From: Orychophragmus violaceus
Taxonomy: Eukaryota > Streptophyta > Magnoliopsida > Brassicales > Brassicaceae
Length of the DNA: 64,000 nucleotides
Direction: 5' to 3'
NCBI GenBank assembly: GCA_030180135.1
Contig: CM058239.1
Location: 40,647,789-40,711,788 of the forward strand
In this document: positions 1-11,479 of the stretch, piece by piece
Numbering within the stretch: the first letter of the stretch is position 1
How the letters are laid out: the number at the start of each line of letters is the position of its first letter
Notes under the pieces: model-generated
Told to the model about the DNA's origin: nothing
The model's database searches: none
The model's input: the letters and a program-made list of their open reading frames with translations, nothing else
Translations under genes and position numbers: made by a program

Positions 1-660
1 CTAGGATCTAGGGTTCATGTAATTGAATCATTGGGATCTCAGAATTACCTGGTGATTAGCAGCGGAAGATTTGCAGATAATCGAGATTTAGAGCGCCTCA
101 GATGCTGCGCCTCTACTGGTATCCACACGCACACAAACTGAACAGCAGGGATGCTTGTGCCTATCGAGATCCAATCTCTTCGGAGGTTTCTATTCAAGTT
201 CTGGTGGCTGTGAATTAGGTTAGAAAACAGTTTAGGTCGACCATATATCTTATATATGTCGACTTAAACCATAACGGAATTAACCAACGATTAAACCGAA
301 TTAATCTGATTAATCCGCGAGTTGCATCGATCGATGCACTATCTGCATCGATCGACACTGCCCCAGATTATTTATATCGAATGCATATCAAATATGCATT
401 CACTAGATCATTACATTAATGATCAACCTCGTCTTTAACGTCCAGTTTGCTTAGGTGTGTGACCCTGTAGGATCATATAACACTAGCAATGAGTTCTCAA
501 CTCATTGATCATAAGTGGCTTCTAGCAAAGCGTTATGACTACCTAGTGTTATGTGATTGTCTCATCTCGACTATACGACTTTCACTTAGAGCAAGTACAA
601 TAGATTTCAGGACATTCCCAACACTAGCTACCTAGGATCGCCTCGAATGGTAAAAGCTAA
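1..660. repeat. Unclassified repeat-derived sequence at the left edge
   Basis: No open frame of note. The stretch carries a short palindromic-type motif, TGCATCGATCGATGCA, around 324-340, with a related copy near 347-357. The same CGATCG-centred motif recurs in the Athila element at 31.7-37.2 kb. The text around 440-600 has the look of LTR or untranslated transposon DNA, but no termini or duplications are visible inside the window, so the family is not assigned. Confidence 0.3.
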
Positions 661-1679
661 AAAGACAAAAAAATTTATAGAGTATAACTTAGTATTTCCA
701 GTATTACACCATACTAAGAACATAATATTACCTAGTATTTCCAGTTCTACACAAATCTAATAAAAGTGTTTCACTAACCTCTAATGAAAGACATAATCCT
801 GGAATCGGCCATTGCCCTCCCTTTTCCACAAACCCTCCAAAATGCTCTACTGTGTGCTTGATCTGATTAAGCATATCAATGAAAGACAGTATCCCCCAAG
901 GGAATGTCTACAAAGATCGAGATCATCCACTGCTCTCAAAAGGAATGGACTCACAGGGGTTGCTTTTTGACCACACTTGGTCTGCGTTATGAGAACGCTG
1001 AACAAGAACAACAGCACCAACATCCTCAGCCTATCCTGACCTGCTTGCTTCATCTCATTTACCTTCGCTTTGACGTCTTGGAATCTAACAACACCTTTAC
1101 CAAAATGCTTAGTCACAAACTTCGTACCACCAAGCGTCTTATAATGCGGTGGGTAGTTCTGACAGTCTAAACTAGAGATCAGTGTGTGTTCTGTCAGACC
1201 GTATCGAATGGGGACGTCGTTTACAGCAAAACATGCTTCCCATTTCCTCTCGATTTTTGTCGTACGGAGAAGAAGCATCCACATGCCCTGAACCTTGTGG
1301 TTTTTGTACATAGGCATGTGGAAAAGGTGTTTAAACTGAGGATGCTTCTCAAACCAATTCATCTCCATGTTGCTGACTGGAGGATCCAGTTCCTTAAGCG
1401 TAGTCAAAAACTCATCCATAAAGCATCTAGTCCCAACCTTGAATCTCTTCCTATACTCGCTTGGAGGGAAGTACATATCCATCGGTCGTAATGCTTCTGT
1501 TTCCACTACATTCTGATCTAGTACCTGAAAAAACAACCGAAGTATTACTTAGTATTAACAGTATTCTTAGAGTATTACATAGTATTACCAGTATTCTCAT
1601 AGTTTGACTTAGTACTACCAGTATTCCTAGTAGTTTTACCTAGTACTATCAATATTACTACAAAATATTAAATTCGAAC
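661..1679 (-). repeat. Short intron repeats flanking the DUF1985 exon
   Basis: The introns on both sides of the DUF1985 exon (roughly 680-765 and 1535-1660) are built from degenerate units resembling AGTATTACCAGTATTC, with at least two units on the left and about five on the right. The repeats stop at the exon boundaries. They may be an intronic minisatellite that spread within this gene family. Confidence 0.55.
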
Positions 1680-2395
1680 CTCATCTTCTCAAGTTTCTTC
1701 ACGATGTTGAGACGATATCTCATGATGTTGGTCTGTCGTTTTTCTTCTTCTGAATCCTGCAACAAAAAATAAGTTGAAGTCATGATACACAACTTAATAA
1801 TTATAGTTTTACATAAATATTTCTATCAATATTACATATTTAAGCATGCTAATTTTACCTCGGAGCTTTCCAAAGTGCGGTTATGTGCTTCTTCGGGGTC
1901 AGAGTTCTCTTGTCCTTTTTCTTCTCCTTTGTTTACTTCTTCTTCCTCTTCCTCCTCATCTTCTTGATCTTCATCTTCTTGTTCTTCATCTTCTGTTTTT
2001 TCTTCTTTTTCTTCTTCTTTGTCTTCTTCTAACTTTTCCTCAACTTCCCGAAATGTTTCTTCTCCTTTTTCTCCTTCTTCTTCACTATCATCTCCCCAAT
2101 CTTTGCTTCTGTCAACTTCATCAACAATCTTGTGTGTTTGAACTTCAACATTATCTTCATATTGAGTTTTAGGAGATGCATCAACAGACTTTTCGGAATC
2201 ATGAGCTTCAGGAGATGTATCAGCCACAACTGCATATTGAATCTTTATCTCCTTCCTTCGAGCTATAGTAGTCATCTTCCTCTTCTTTGAAGACTCTACC
2301 TTATTACCATTCTATCGCTTCCTCTTATTCAAATTCTTTGAAGAAGAAGAGACAGAATTCTTGTTCTTCTTTGTCCATCGCCTTGTTGTAACCAT
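779..2395 (-). pseudogene. DUF1985-domain (MULE-associated) gene, broken
   Basis: Three exons are readable on the minus strand. Exon 1 (2395-1859) encodes a basic N-terminus, then a very acidic Glu/Asp-rich stretch. Exon 2 (1756-1680) is short. Exon 3 (1524-779) has the DUF1985 signature, with motifs such as PPHYKTLGGTKF and AVDDLDLCR. Splice sites are GT/AG. Such genes sit in Mutator-like elements of Brassicaceae, often beside a Ulp1-type protease domain, which is not seen here. Lesions: an in-frame TAG 28 codons after the 2395 ATG (an ATG at 2275 lies downstream of it); exon 2 is 77 nt, so joining it to exon 3 in the DUF1985 frame gives an early stop; and near 903-905 one base seems lost where the family reads CR-x-FPWG, after which the FPWG frame stays open to 779. 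Function in the cell is unknown. Confidence 0.75.
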
Positions 2396-3077
2396 CTCGG
2401 ATCGTCAGTAACTGAGAGAGACAACAAAGAGGAATCGAGAGGTTAGTAACTCTGCCCACTGCTCTACTCCACCTACTCCACTCCACTACAATCGAATCGA
2501 AACTACAAACCGATCCGAAATCAAGCCTCCTACAACCCTCTAATCCCAATTTCAATCCCATTTTCTTAATCCCAGTCCAAGCAAAATCGTTTCTTTAATC
2601 GGAAACTCTCATATCGGCATGAATGCATAAAGATTTAGGTTCAATCTCGCATACCTTTTCACGGCGTTTCTCACGAACGATGGAGTGTCGATGGAGGTGC
2701 TCGGAAATTGACTAGGAACGGTGGAGAAGTTGAAAATTTCGTCAGAGTTAAGTCACTTTGCGTCGTCGGAGCAATATCAAGACGTCGGAGTTAGGTTTTT
2801 GCCTAGAATTGAAATTATTTATTATTTTATTTTTGAAAAGAATCCGAGAGAAATGGATATCGGGTCAGGATTAATGGGTTGGATTGGTTTTGAATGTAAA
2901 ATGGCTGGGTAAAATCGTAACTTAGCCATTTTCCGAATTAAAAAAAACATTTAAGTATTCTAATAAATCAGGGAGATATGAGTTTGTTGATCATATAAGG
3001 GCACACGAGATGATTTCTCAATGGAGTGCTAAACCGTTGATAAGGCTCGTTACTCTGCGTATTGGGGTTGTACAAAC
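2396..3077. other. Intergenic region between divergent DUF1985 and L19 genes
   Basis: The DUF1985 gene leaves to the left and the L19 pseudogene to the right, so this 0.68 kb is a shared upstream region. No convincing open frame, RNA gene or repeat was recognised. The few ORFs here have no family resemblance and look like chance. Confidence 0.4.
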
Positions 3078-4070
3078 ATGGCGGCGAGCTCTCATCTTCT
3101 TCCTCAGGTTCTTCCTCTTATCTGACTCACAATAACACTTCACACTGATTCTTTGAAATTTGAATTTATTATCTTATACGGAGTTTTTTTTTTCTTCTGG
3201 AGGCATGCATTGCATATGATACCGAGAATCCCTACTAAGATTTAGGGGTTTCTTCATTTCTACCACGGGCATCATCAGTGAACTCTCGAATATCTGTTTC
3301 TAGGCTTTTTCTAAACCATTCCGGCTTCACGATCGATTCCAGGAAGAGAAGAGAGTTTATCGCTAAAGCCGAAGAGAGCACTAAAGGTGAAGATACTGAA
3401 GCAGTTGAGAATGCTTCTGAAACAGTAGAAGCCACTGAGGTGGAGGAAGCGAAACCTCCGTGGAAGCCAAGGATCATGCTCGGTGATGTCATGGGGGTAA
3501 GTTAAAATTTCAAGTGCAATGTGTTTCCTGTTCGTATCCGTAGAATCATTGCAGGCATTGGTGTTGAAATCGTCTTTCCTATGTAAGCATATTTTTCCTT
3601 GCCTCTCTTATTATCCTCACACTAGCCCTGGTGCTCCTTACTATATAGGAGTAGGTTGGGTTAGATTTAAAGGGTCTTTGACCATTTAGTAGTGATTAAG
3701 GAGTAGGGACTAGAAAGCAAACTCTAATTGGTCATCATGCTTTTCCTTTCTTGAAAATAAAGTAGTGTTTCAATTCTGAATCGTTTCAGAAATGCATCAG
3801 CTATTTTCATGTAAAGAAAAGGGAAAAAACATTTGCTACTTCAAGTATGAAAATATAGAACTATCACATGGAGTCCCACTACTAGTCCGCATCACTCCAT
3901 GAACTTCGTAGTAAAATTGGCTGAAATGGCTTAAGAATATGTATATGTTTGATTTCAACAGACACTCTCATAATATTAAGGAGATAAAAGTGGTAAGTCA
4001 CAGGAAAGTGAGAAGAGCAAGGCTTTACTATCTGAGGGACAAACTTCCTCGTCTCTCTACTTTTAAATGA
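3078..4070 (+). pseudogene. RPL19: Plastid ribosomal protein L19 (bL19c) pseudogene
   Basis: bL19 is a large-subunit protein of the plastid ribosome at the subunit interface. Pieces read in order: exon 1 (3078-3107, MAASSHLLPQ); exon 2 (about 3203-3496), with the transit peptide and acidic linker ending in RIMLGDVMG; a fragment at 3533-3582 (RIRRIIAGIGVEIVFP); and the last exon 3962-4070, ending LYYLRDKLPRLSTFK then TGA. The conserved core between DVMG and RIRR, roughly 55 residues of the mature protein, is absent: only about 36 nt separate the donor-like GTAAGT from the RIRR fragment. The 5' part of exon 2 also does not stay in frame: a GCAT duplication near 3203 and a lost base near 3240 leave a stop. 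It is therefore non-functional. The closest match from memory is Arabidopsis At5g47190, whose neighbour At5g47180 matches the gene at 15.6 kb. Confidence 0.88.
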
Positions 4071-4205
4071 GCACACCACACAATCTTGTGCTGTTTGTCT
4101 TCAACCTCCAAAGGTAGCTAATCTCATCTTTTTTACATACTCTTGTAATCATAATTTGTTTGTTTGTCTGTCTGTCTTGTGGATTCCATTTCTCTTCATG
4201 TAATT

Positions 4206-4864
4206 TGTAGAATCTCAATTCCGTATATCCGAAGATAGCAAGAATTTTAGGATTTTTAATTAGGGATTCTTCAAAGTCTTTTAATCTAGCTCGGCGGAGA
4301 TGATGAAATTAGGGCTAAATTGCCTACGTACCCTTTAGAAAGGGATCAAGCCATTCATAGTTCTTTTTAGGAGTTTGAATGACGAGATGGTGAGAGGATT
4401 AGGTCGACTCTCGGAGTTATATGTATTTTCTGTGTATATTCGATCCTCTTTAGCCTGAATACCCTCATTCTCTTATATAGAGGTTTAGGTCGGCTTTCGG
4501 AGTTTTGAATATATTTTTATCTCTTTCGATCTCCTTTAGCCTGAATATCCTCATTCTCTTATATAGAGTTTTAGACCGGCTTTCGGAGTTCTCTGTATCT
4601 TATGATATGTTTTTCTGATGATTTAGCATGAATGCCCTCATTCTCTTATATAGAGTTTTAGGCCGGCATAAAAAGTTATATTTCTTAAAAAGAAATATAT
4701 ATTTTCCTGAGAAGAAAATATATATTTTCCTTTTGTGATTATCTTCGAAGATTGCCATTTATCTTCATCGGCATCGTAATTATCCATAATAAATACTTCC
4801 TATTTCGGGACGATCTTATTATATGAATGGGCCATTTGGAGGGGTGCTAAAACCGACTCCAACA
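4206..4864 (-). repeat. 3' LTR of the LARD
   Basis: 659 bp, read on minus from TGTTGGAGTCGG to GATTCTACA. It lacks about 60 bp present in the partner LTR after the shared text GAAATTAGGGCTAAATTG, a deletion near 4317-4325. It contains repeated phrases of the type CTCATTCTCTTATATAGAG at spacings near 85-110 bp. Confidence 0.85.
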
Positions 4865-4884
4865 ATAAGTCCCCCCCTCCCCCC

Positions 4885-6565
4885 AAGTCAGCGATTCGAG
4901 CGTTTGGCGTGATGATCGGTGATAGAAAATATTTCGGTTCATGAAGTATAAAAGATCGGCATGAATCTCCGGTATTCCTTTGAATATTGTCGTGGAAGAA
5001 TAATCTTTTCCGTAGTTAAGTTAATCGGGCCGTTCCGTCCTTTGACCCGTTTGTACGGATCTTCGGCGAACGACGATTAAAACGTGGATCAGCGTTGAAT
5101 TGCTTTATTTCAAGGCTTACGCTCCACCGGATCTATAATTGCGAGGCTTATGTGTGCTCGGCTTAGTTGTTCAAAGGACAGACGAATGTGCGAGGCTTAA
5201 GTGCTCGGCTTATTTGTTATCGCCCACCACAGAGAACGTACGGGTACGAACCCAGTTTTTTGGTGCGAGACGGATCTCGGCTTTTCCTTACTATGATGTG
5301 CACCTCGTGCGCAAGGAAGACCACACTCCTGGCCAGGGAGCATGATGCTAGTGCGAGTCTTATTGGATGCTCGGCTTTCTGCGAGCTTCTAAACCCGACT
5401 TTTGCGAACTAAGGAGCTCGGCTTTCTGCGAGCTTCTAAACCCGACTTTTGCGAACTAAGAAGTTCGGCTTTCTGCGAGTTTTAAACCCGACTTTTGCGA
5501 ACTAAGAAGCTCGACTTTGATTTGCGAGTGATAACTCGGCTTTGATTTGCGAGCGAAAAATTGACTTTAGTTAATTAGATTGAATAGAATAATAAATGAA
5601 ATACTTACTTGATGAGTTCAATGTTTGAAGTGGTCGGATGATGATTCATGACATGATATAATGAAATAACTGAGTTAAAAGAATTATTGTTTATGGAAAA
5701 CTTATCTTCGTATTTGTTGTAGCCGTGTTTGCACGAAGTGGTAGACTTTGTTGATATTGATGCCGTCTACGAGCTTTAATTGAACAATCGAAAGCTGACC
5801 AACGCATAACTATGATGAGCATATAAGCTATGATTGAGCATATATAGTTACGAATACAAGTAATATGGTATAATAATAAGCTTTGGTCGGAGGAAACTTA
5901 TTTTGATTAGAATGACGGGCGCATGTGTATGAGATGACTTTCGTATAATGACGAGCTGGTGTGATCATTATTGGTGGACTGATTATCTTGTTGTTGGGCC
6001 AAAAAGATTGACTTGAACCTGACCCATTTTCTTTATTAAGTGCGATGCGATGATGTCCTCGGCTTAGTAACCGGATCCTTGTTGTTGTGCGGCACATTCT
6101 GGTTTGGGATTAAACCGTATTTTAACTTCTTCTTCCTTTTTTTATGTCATCATCTTCTCTCCCAGCTCAAGGGAGTTCTGCCGAGAAGAAAACAAGATCC
6201 GGTGATGTAGATCGCGTTCGTCGGCGAAGCTGATAGGTTGTCGATCACATAAATCGGTGTTTGTAGAGCTCGTTTGAAGATTGCCGATATGATGATATGA
6301 CGAGAATTTTGTTGATGTGTTCCGAGAGATCAGTGATGCAGACGATCAGGGCTCGGAACGGTCTCTGACGATCAAAACGGAAGATCATGGCGGCACTGTG
6401 GCGTTAGCTTGATAACTGCCAAGCTCGATTAGAACGTGAGCTGATGATGTGATTTTAAACACAACGTGATATATCCGAGCCGATATGACATGATGATTGT
6501 TGATGTGATGACGTGGTGACGAAGACGCTCTAATGACGTGGTGAGCTTGTGATTCTTGAGACAAC
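4885..6565 (-). other. LARD internal DNA, distal part
   Basis: Apart from the 47-bp array this segment holds no protein similarity that I can see. ORFs here are short and in no consistent frame. It ends at the TSD copy GAGCT (6566-6570) of the nested gypsy element. Confidence 0.5.
5369..5555. repeat. 47-bp tandem repeat inside the LARD
   Basis: Units start at 5369, 5416, 5463 and 5509, giving periods of 47, 47 and 46 bp. Each has GCTCGGCTTTCTGCGAG followed by AAACCCGACTTTTGCGAACTAAG. The first two units are nearly identical, and later units degrade into GCTCGACTTTGATTTGCGAG. It lies in the region just upstream of the 3' LTR, where Tat-group elements often carry tandem repeats. Confidence 0.85.
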
Positions 6566-6570
6566 GAGCT

Positions 6571-8132
6571 TGTAACACCCGTCTCCCGGCATAACCGGAG
6601 ACGCGGCATTAGGACGCCCGTTGAACCGAAAATGGTCCAACCGGGACGCCAACTCAACTTGTCCCAGGTCCCAGGCGCCTTCTTCTTATTGAATCCACCA
6701 ATAACGTCACTCGATCAGTCAAACCTGCATCCGGACCTGCGGGGAAAAAGAATGGAAAAAGGGAAGAGGCCTGAGTAATTGTTTCAAACACAATCACCCA
6801 GTGAGGACGGACTTAAGGAGTCCGCGATCCCGCTTACACTACACAACTACGAATCACAAGTCCTAAGCTAATAACACCTTGCAAACAGGCCCGAAGGCTT
6901 CACCACGCAATCTACATCCACTCGTGCATACGAGCTCCAAGCTCACACTCATGAACACCTACGGCTCCAAGCCCCACACACTGCGTCCAACGCACGGTAC
7001 GTCCAACGTACCACCACACGGGAGGGCTCGCCAACACCCTCCTCCGACGATCAAGGACGTCCAACGCCCTACACGCAAAGCCCTAGCACAATTCTACCAC
7101 ACATATCCATCACACACAATCAACGTTTTTGGTTTAAGCGATATCCTAGTGGTTCTACATTCTTGCAATCAATCACCGGTATCTCTAGCCTATACTACCT
7201 AGGAAAGACGGTATTAACAAAGGACTATCGTCCGGAATTGAATGGAGTAAGGGAAGATCATAACCGGTCCTCACCTTAGCCAAAGAAGAGGGCAAAACGG
7301 TAATTTAGCAGCCCCATTAGCCCGAACGGACATCGGATCTGGACAAATGACGAGGAAACGAGTGGGATAGGCTTTCGTTTCGTTCGAATCGGGTTTAGGA
7401 CGGTCAAGTTATGGCCCACAAAGTTTGGTTGACTAAAAGTCAACGGTCAGGTCAAAGTCAACCGGTTGACCCGGTCAACCCAGACCCAGACCCAAACCCA
7501 GAATGAACCAGGCCCATTTGCCATAACCGGCCCAATTCCTAAACTTAGACCCTAACCGAAACTAAACCGAGCGAAATTGAATTGAACCAAAAACTTAAAG
7601 GAAAACGGACTAACCAGGAATTAGAAGCTGAAATGGAATCGAACCGGACTGGTTAACCCACACGAACCGGTCAACGCCTGACCCGGTCAAGGATCCGACC
7701 CGAACAGGTCCGACCCGACCCGACCCGACCCGACCCGACCCCACCCGACCCGACCCGACCCGACCCCACCCGACCTGACCCGACCCGAACCGGTCAACCG
7801 AGTCAACTCGGCGACGGTCCGGCGGTGGCCCGGCGGCGGTCCGGCGGCTCTCCGGTGGCCCTCCGGCGGTGGAGATCCGACGACTGTCGGTTCTCCGGTC
7901 ACGAGCTCTGCTCGAATTTTTGGAATGGTGTGAGAAATGAGGAGCCCCTCTCCTCCTTTTATAGGAAAAGGAACTAGGGCTTCCCTCCTCAATGAGTTGG
8001 GCTTTGGGCTTTGGGCTTGAATTAGAAAAGGAAAGCACATTAATGAGGTTAATAATGGACTTGGGCTTGTACTAACTGGGCTTTTTCTTCTTTTTAACAA
8101 AATTTTAAAAGGGCTGGGCCAGGGCCCTTACA
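6571..8132 (-). repeat. 3' LTR of the nested gypsy element
   Basis: 1562 bp. On plus it runs from TGTAACACCCGTCTCCCGG to GGGCCCTTACA. It matches 9913-11474 at a constant offset of 3342 bp, with no difference noticed. The ORFs inside it (such as 6879-7202 and 7610-8038) are LTR sequence, not genes. Confidence 0.9.
7700..7792. repeat. CCCGA pentamer array in the LTR (with a copy at 11042-11134)
   Basis: About 90 bp of near-perfect CCCGA/CCCCA pentamers. Read on the minus strand it gives GGGTC-type repeats encoding RVGSGRVGSG. It is part of both LTRs. The 107-, 137- and 142-residue ORFs crossing it are compositional artefacts. Confidence 0.85.
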
Positions 8133-9912
8133 ATTCTCCCCCCCTTAAAAGAATTCGTCCCGAATTCTGTGGCGGAAGATCTCCACTGCAACTCCTTACC
8201 AAACACACTCCGTAGATTTCGCTGACCAAAACTGACTTGTTTGCTTACTTGCTTGAAAAGAACTTGACCTTGAATCCTGAAGACTGCTTCTCCCCCCCTT
8301 ATTTCCAACCACGCTCTGAAGTGTCCTTCTTCTTGGTGCCGATCCAACAGTAGCTCCCAGAATGCAATACAAACGCCACATGCTACCGCCCCTGTCCATT
8401 AGGGTTGGTCTCCAATGTTTAGAAACAACACTCATCCCTCGAGTGGTTCTAAGTCTCCAATTCGATGCTCCGCTTCCAATCCCATTCTCCTCAACGGTTT
8501 CCATTACCGTGCCACAATACATCATCCACTTCCAAATGGATTCTCTATGACGGTTTTCCATTACCGTGCACTATGACGTTGACTGTCGCCCAAGCAGACA
8601 TCCTTGCTAACCTCTATGACCGATGCAGCTAACCATGTCCATTATGGCTATCTGGCTGGTGGGGAACGACCCACTTAACTCCTGATATGCTCCAATGCCA
8701 CGCTTCCGCTGCGCACTCTGATATCCAAACCAGCTTCCAATCTGACTTCCATGTTAAGGTGTCCTACCTTGTGATCCAGATGTAGTGCTTTCCAAACTTC
8801 ATCCTTTGGGTTTCCTTCCCCATTAGACTTGCGCTCCTTTGCTATTCCTTGCAACTTCTTGCCAATCCTCCTTAGTGTTTTCCTAACTCTTTCCCGTTGG
8901 ATTTCCATTTCCAATAACCAGCTTTGTCCACTTGATCTTGCAATTGCAGAAGTCCGGCTTGCCAGGCAATTCCAAATGCCACAACGCCACTTCCCAAAGC
9001 GCTTTTCCATCTTGAGGAACTCCATTAGCTGCTCCAGTAATCTACAAAGAACTCCAGGGCAGACCGTTTCCTTTCCGGTCTTACCGTTGAACCTTGAGCC
9101 TGCAGTACCACGAAGATCTTCTCCAGCTTCCAGCTTGGTCAATCTTCAACGAGCCCCATAACTCATTGAAGTTGATGTCACAAACCGATTCCAAGATTCC
9201 TTACTTGGAACAGATTTGGATAGCCTCCTGCTGCTCCTTATGATCCAAGCAACTCAAGCAACTCCCGACGCTTAATCCAGTAGGAACACCGCCACTTCCA
9301 AATGGACTCCTTGCAATCCGGTCTTTCCATTGACCTCTTGCAGCTCCTGTAGCACTCCTTGCAGCTCTTGCAGAACTCCTTGCATAACTCCTTGCAGCTT
9401 CCCCGATGTCTCTTGCAACTCTTCTAGCACTTCCTGTAACTCTTGCAACTCTCTGCTACACTCCCGCAGTAGTCTCGCCGGTGAATGCCTCCACATCCTG
9501 ATCACCCTCACACGCTTGGTTGAACAACACTCTGAACAAGCGATGACCCCAACACACACCTCATTAGTACTGACTGCCCTGTAGACGCACACCACCACAT
9601 ACACCCCAACATACACCTCAATAGCACACGTCACGACATACATCTCGGCGCATTTCTTAAGGGCAGTAGCACCACTAAGGTTGAAGACACTGACTCCAAC
9701 CTGCACGGAGAAATTCTATCTAGACTAGGACCGGCGTGGAGAACAATCTATGATATAGTTGGTGCTTGAAAAAGCCTTTCGCAATGTAACCATTTTATAA
9801 AATTTTCGCAAACGCTTTTGAAAAAGATTGAAAGCAAGGTTTTGGAAAACAACGAAAGCTGATCTCCCAGGATAGGACTGGGAGATCTTTAACCTAGGCT
9901 CTGATACCAAAT
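8133..9912 (-). other. Internal region of the nested gypsy element, no gag-pol
   Basis: Next to the purine tract is the inverted motif GAATTCGTCCCGAATTC (about 8152-8167), also seen beside the purine tracts of both TRIMs. From 9340 to 9470 the DNA is a degenerate repeat of CTCCTTGCAGCTC-like units. On minus it reads as leucine-rich heptads (LQELQEVLEELQ) within the 144-residue ORF 9706-9272. I recognise no domain, and the ORF may be only a by-product of the repeat. Confidence 0.6.
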
Positions 9913-11474
9913 TGTAACACCCGTCTCCCGGCATAACCGGAGACGCGGCATTAGGACGCCCGTTGAACCGAAAATGGTCCAACCGGGACGCCAACTCAAC
10001 TTGTCCCAGGTCCCAGGCGCCTTCTTCTTATTGAATCCACCAATAACGTCACTCGATCAGTCAAACCTGCATCCGGACCTGCGGGGAAAAAGAATGGAAA
10101 AAGGGAAGAGGCCTGAGTAATTGTTTCAAACACAATCACCCAGTGAGGACGGACTTAAGGAGTCCGCGATCCCGCTTACACTACACAACTACGAATCACA
10201 AGTCCTAAGCTAATAACACCTTGCAAACAGGCCCGAAGGCTTCACCACGCAATCTACATCCACTCGTGCATACGAGCTCCAAGCTCACACTCATGAACAC
10301 CTACGGCTCCAAGCCCCACACACTGCGTCCAACGCACGGTACGTCCAACGTACCACCACACGGGAGGGCTCGCCAACACCCTCCTCCGACGATCAAGGAC
10401 GTCCAACGCCCTACACGCAAAGCCCTAGCACAATTCTACCACACATATCCATCACACACAATCAACGTTTTTGGTTTAAGCGATATCCTAGTGGTTCTAC
10501 ATTCTTGCAATCAATCACCGGTATCTCTAGCCTATACTACCTAGGAAAGACGGTATTAACAAAGGACTATCGTCCGGAATTGAATGGAGTAAGGGAAGAT
10601 CATAACCGGTCCTCACCTTAGCCAAAGAAGAGGGCAAAACGGTAATTTAGCAGCCCCATTAGCCCGAACGGACATCGGATCTGGACAAATGACGAGGAAA
10701 CGAGTGGGATAGGCTTTCGTTTCGTTCGAATCGGGTTTAGGACGGTCAAGTTATGGCCCACAAAGTTTGGTTGACTAAAAGTCAACGGTCAGGTCAAAGT
10801 CAACCGGTTGACCCGGTCAACCCAGACCCAGACCCAAACCCAGAATGAACCAGGCCCATTTGCCATAACCGGCCCAATTCCTAAACTTAGACCCTAACCG
10901 AAACTAAACCGAGCGAAATTGAATTGAACCAAAAACTTAAAGGAAAACGGACTAACCAGGAATTAGAAGCTGAAATGGAATCGAACCGGACTGGTTAACC
11001 CACACGAACCGGTCAACGCCTGACCCGGTCAAGGATCCGACCCGAACAGGTCCGACCCGACCCGACCCGACCCGACCCGACCCCACCCGACCCGACCCGA
11101 CCCGACCCCACCCGACCTGACCCGACCCGAACCGGTCAACCGAGTCAACTCGGCGACGGTCCGGCGGTGGCCCGGCGGCGGTCCGGCGGCTCTCCGGTGG
11201 CCCTCCGGCGGTGGAGATCCGACGACTGTCGGTTCTCCGGTCACGAGCTCTGCTCGAATTTTTGGAATGGTGTGAGAAATGAGGAGCCCCTCTCCTCCTT
11301 TTATAGGAAAAGGAACTAGGGCTTCCCTCCTCAATGAGTTGGGCTTTGGGCTTTGGGCTTGAATTAGAAAAGGAAAGCACATTAATGAGGTTAATAATGG
11401 ACTTGGGCTTGTACTAACTGGGCTTTTTCTTCTTTTTAACAAAATTTTAAAAGGGCTGGGCCAGGGCCCTTACA
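9913..11474 (-). repeat. 5' LTR of the nested gypsy element
   Basis: 1562 bp, apparently identical to 6571-8132. Immediately inside it (9899-9910 on plus) is the complement of TTGGTATCAGAG, the initiator-Met tRNA primer site, which fixes the orientation as minus. Confidence 0.9.
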
Positions 11475-11479
11475 GAGCT

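Larger units (their letters stand above)
6571..11474 (-). mobile_element. Young non-autonomous gypsy element nested in the LARD
   Basis: A 4.9 kb element with TG...CA LTRs of equal length, flanked by GAGCT (6566-6570 and 11475-11479). On minus the order is 5' LTR, a Met-tRNA-type primer site (TTTGGTATCAGAGC, next to 9912), about 1.78 kb of internal DNA, a purine tract (AAGGGGGGGAGAAT) and the 3' LTR. The two LTRs give identical translated ORFs throughout, so the insertion is recent. There is no gag, protease, RT or integrase. The solo LTR at 41936-43738 belongs to the same family. Confidence 0.92.

Noticed and set aside
1846..2172. 108-residue Leu-rich plus-strand ORF
   Set aside because: It is the reverse of the acidic Glu-rich exon of the DUF1985 gene, so its composition is a shadow.
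7610..8100. Overlapping 142- and 137-residue ORFs with RVGSGRVGSG repeats
   Set aside because: They lie entirely in an LTR and arise from the CCCGA pentamer array; an identical pair is at 10952-11442 in the other LTR.
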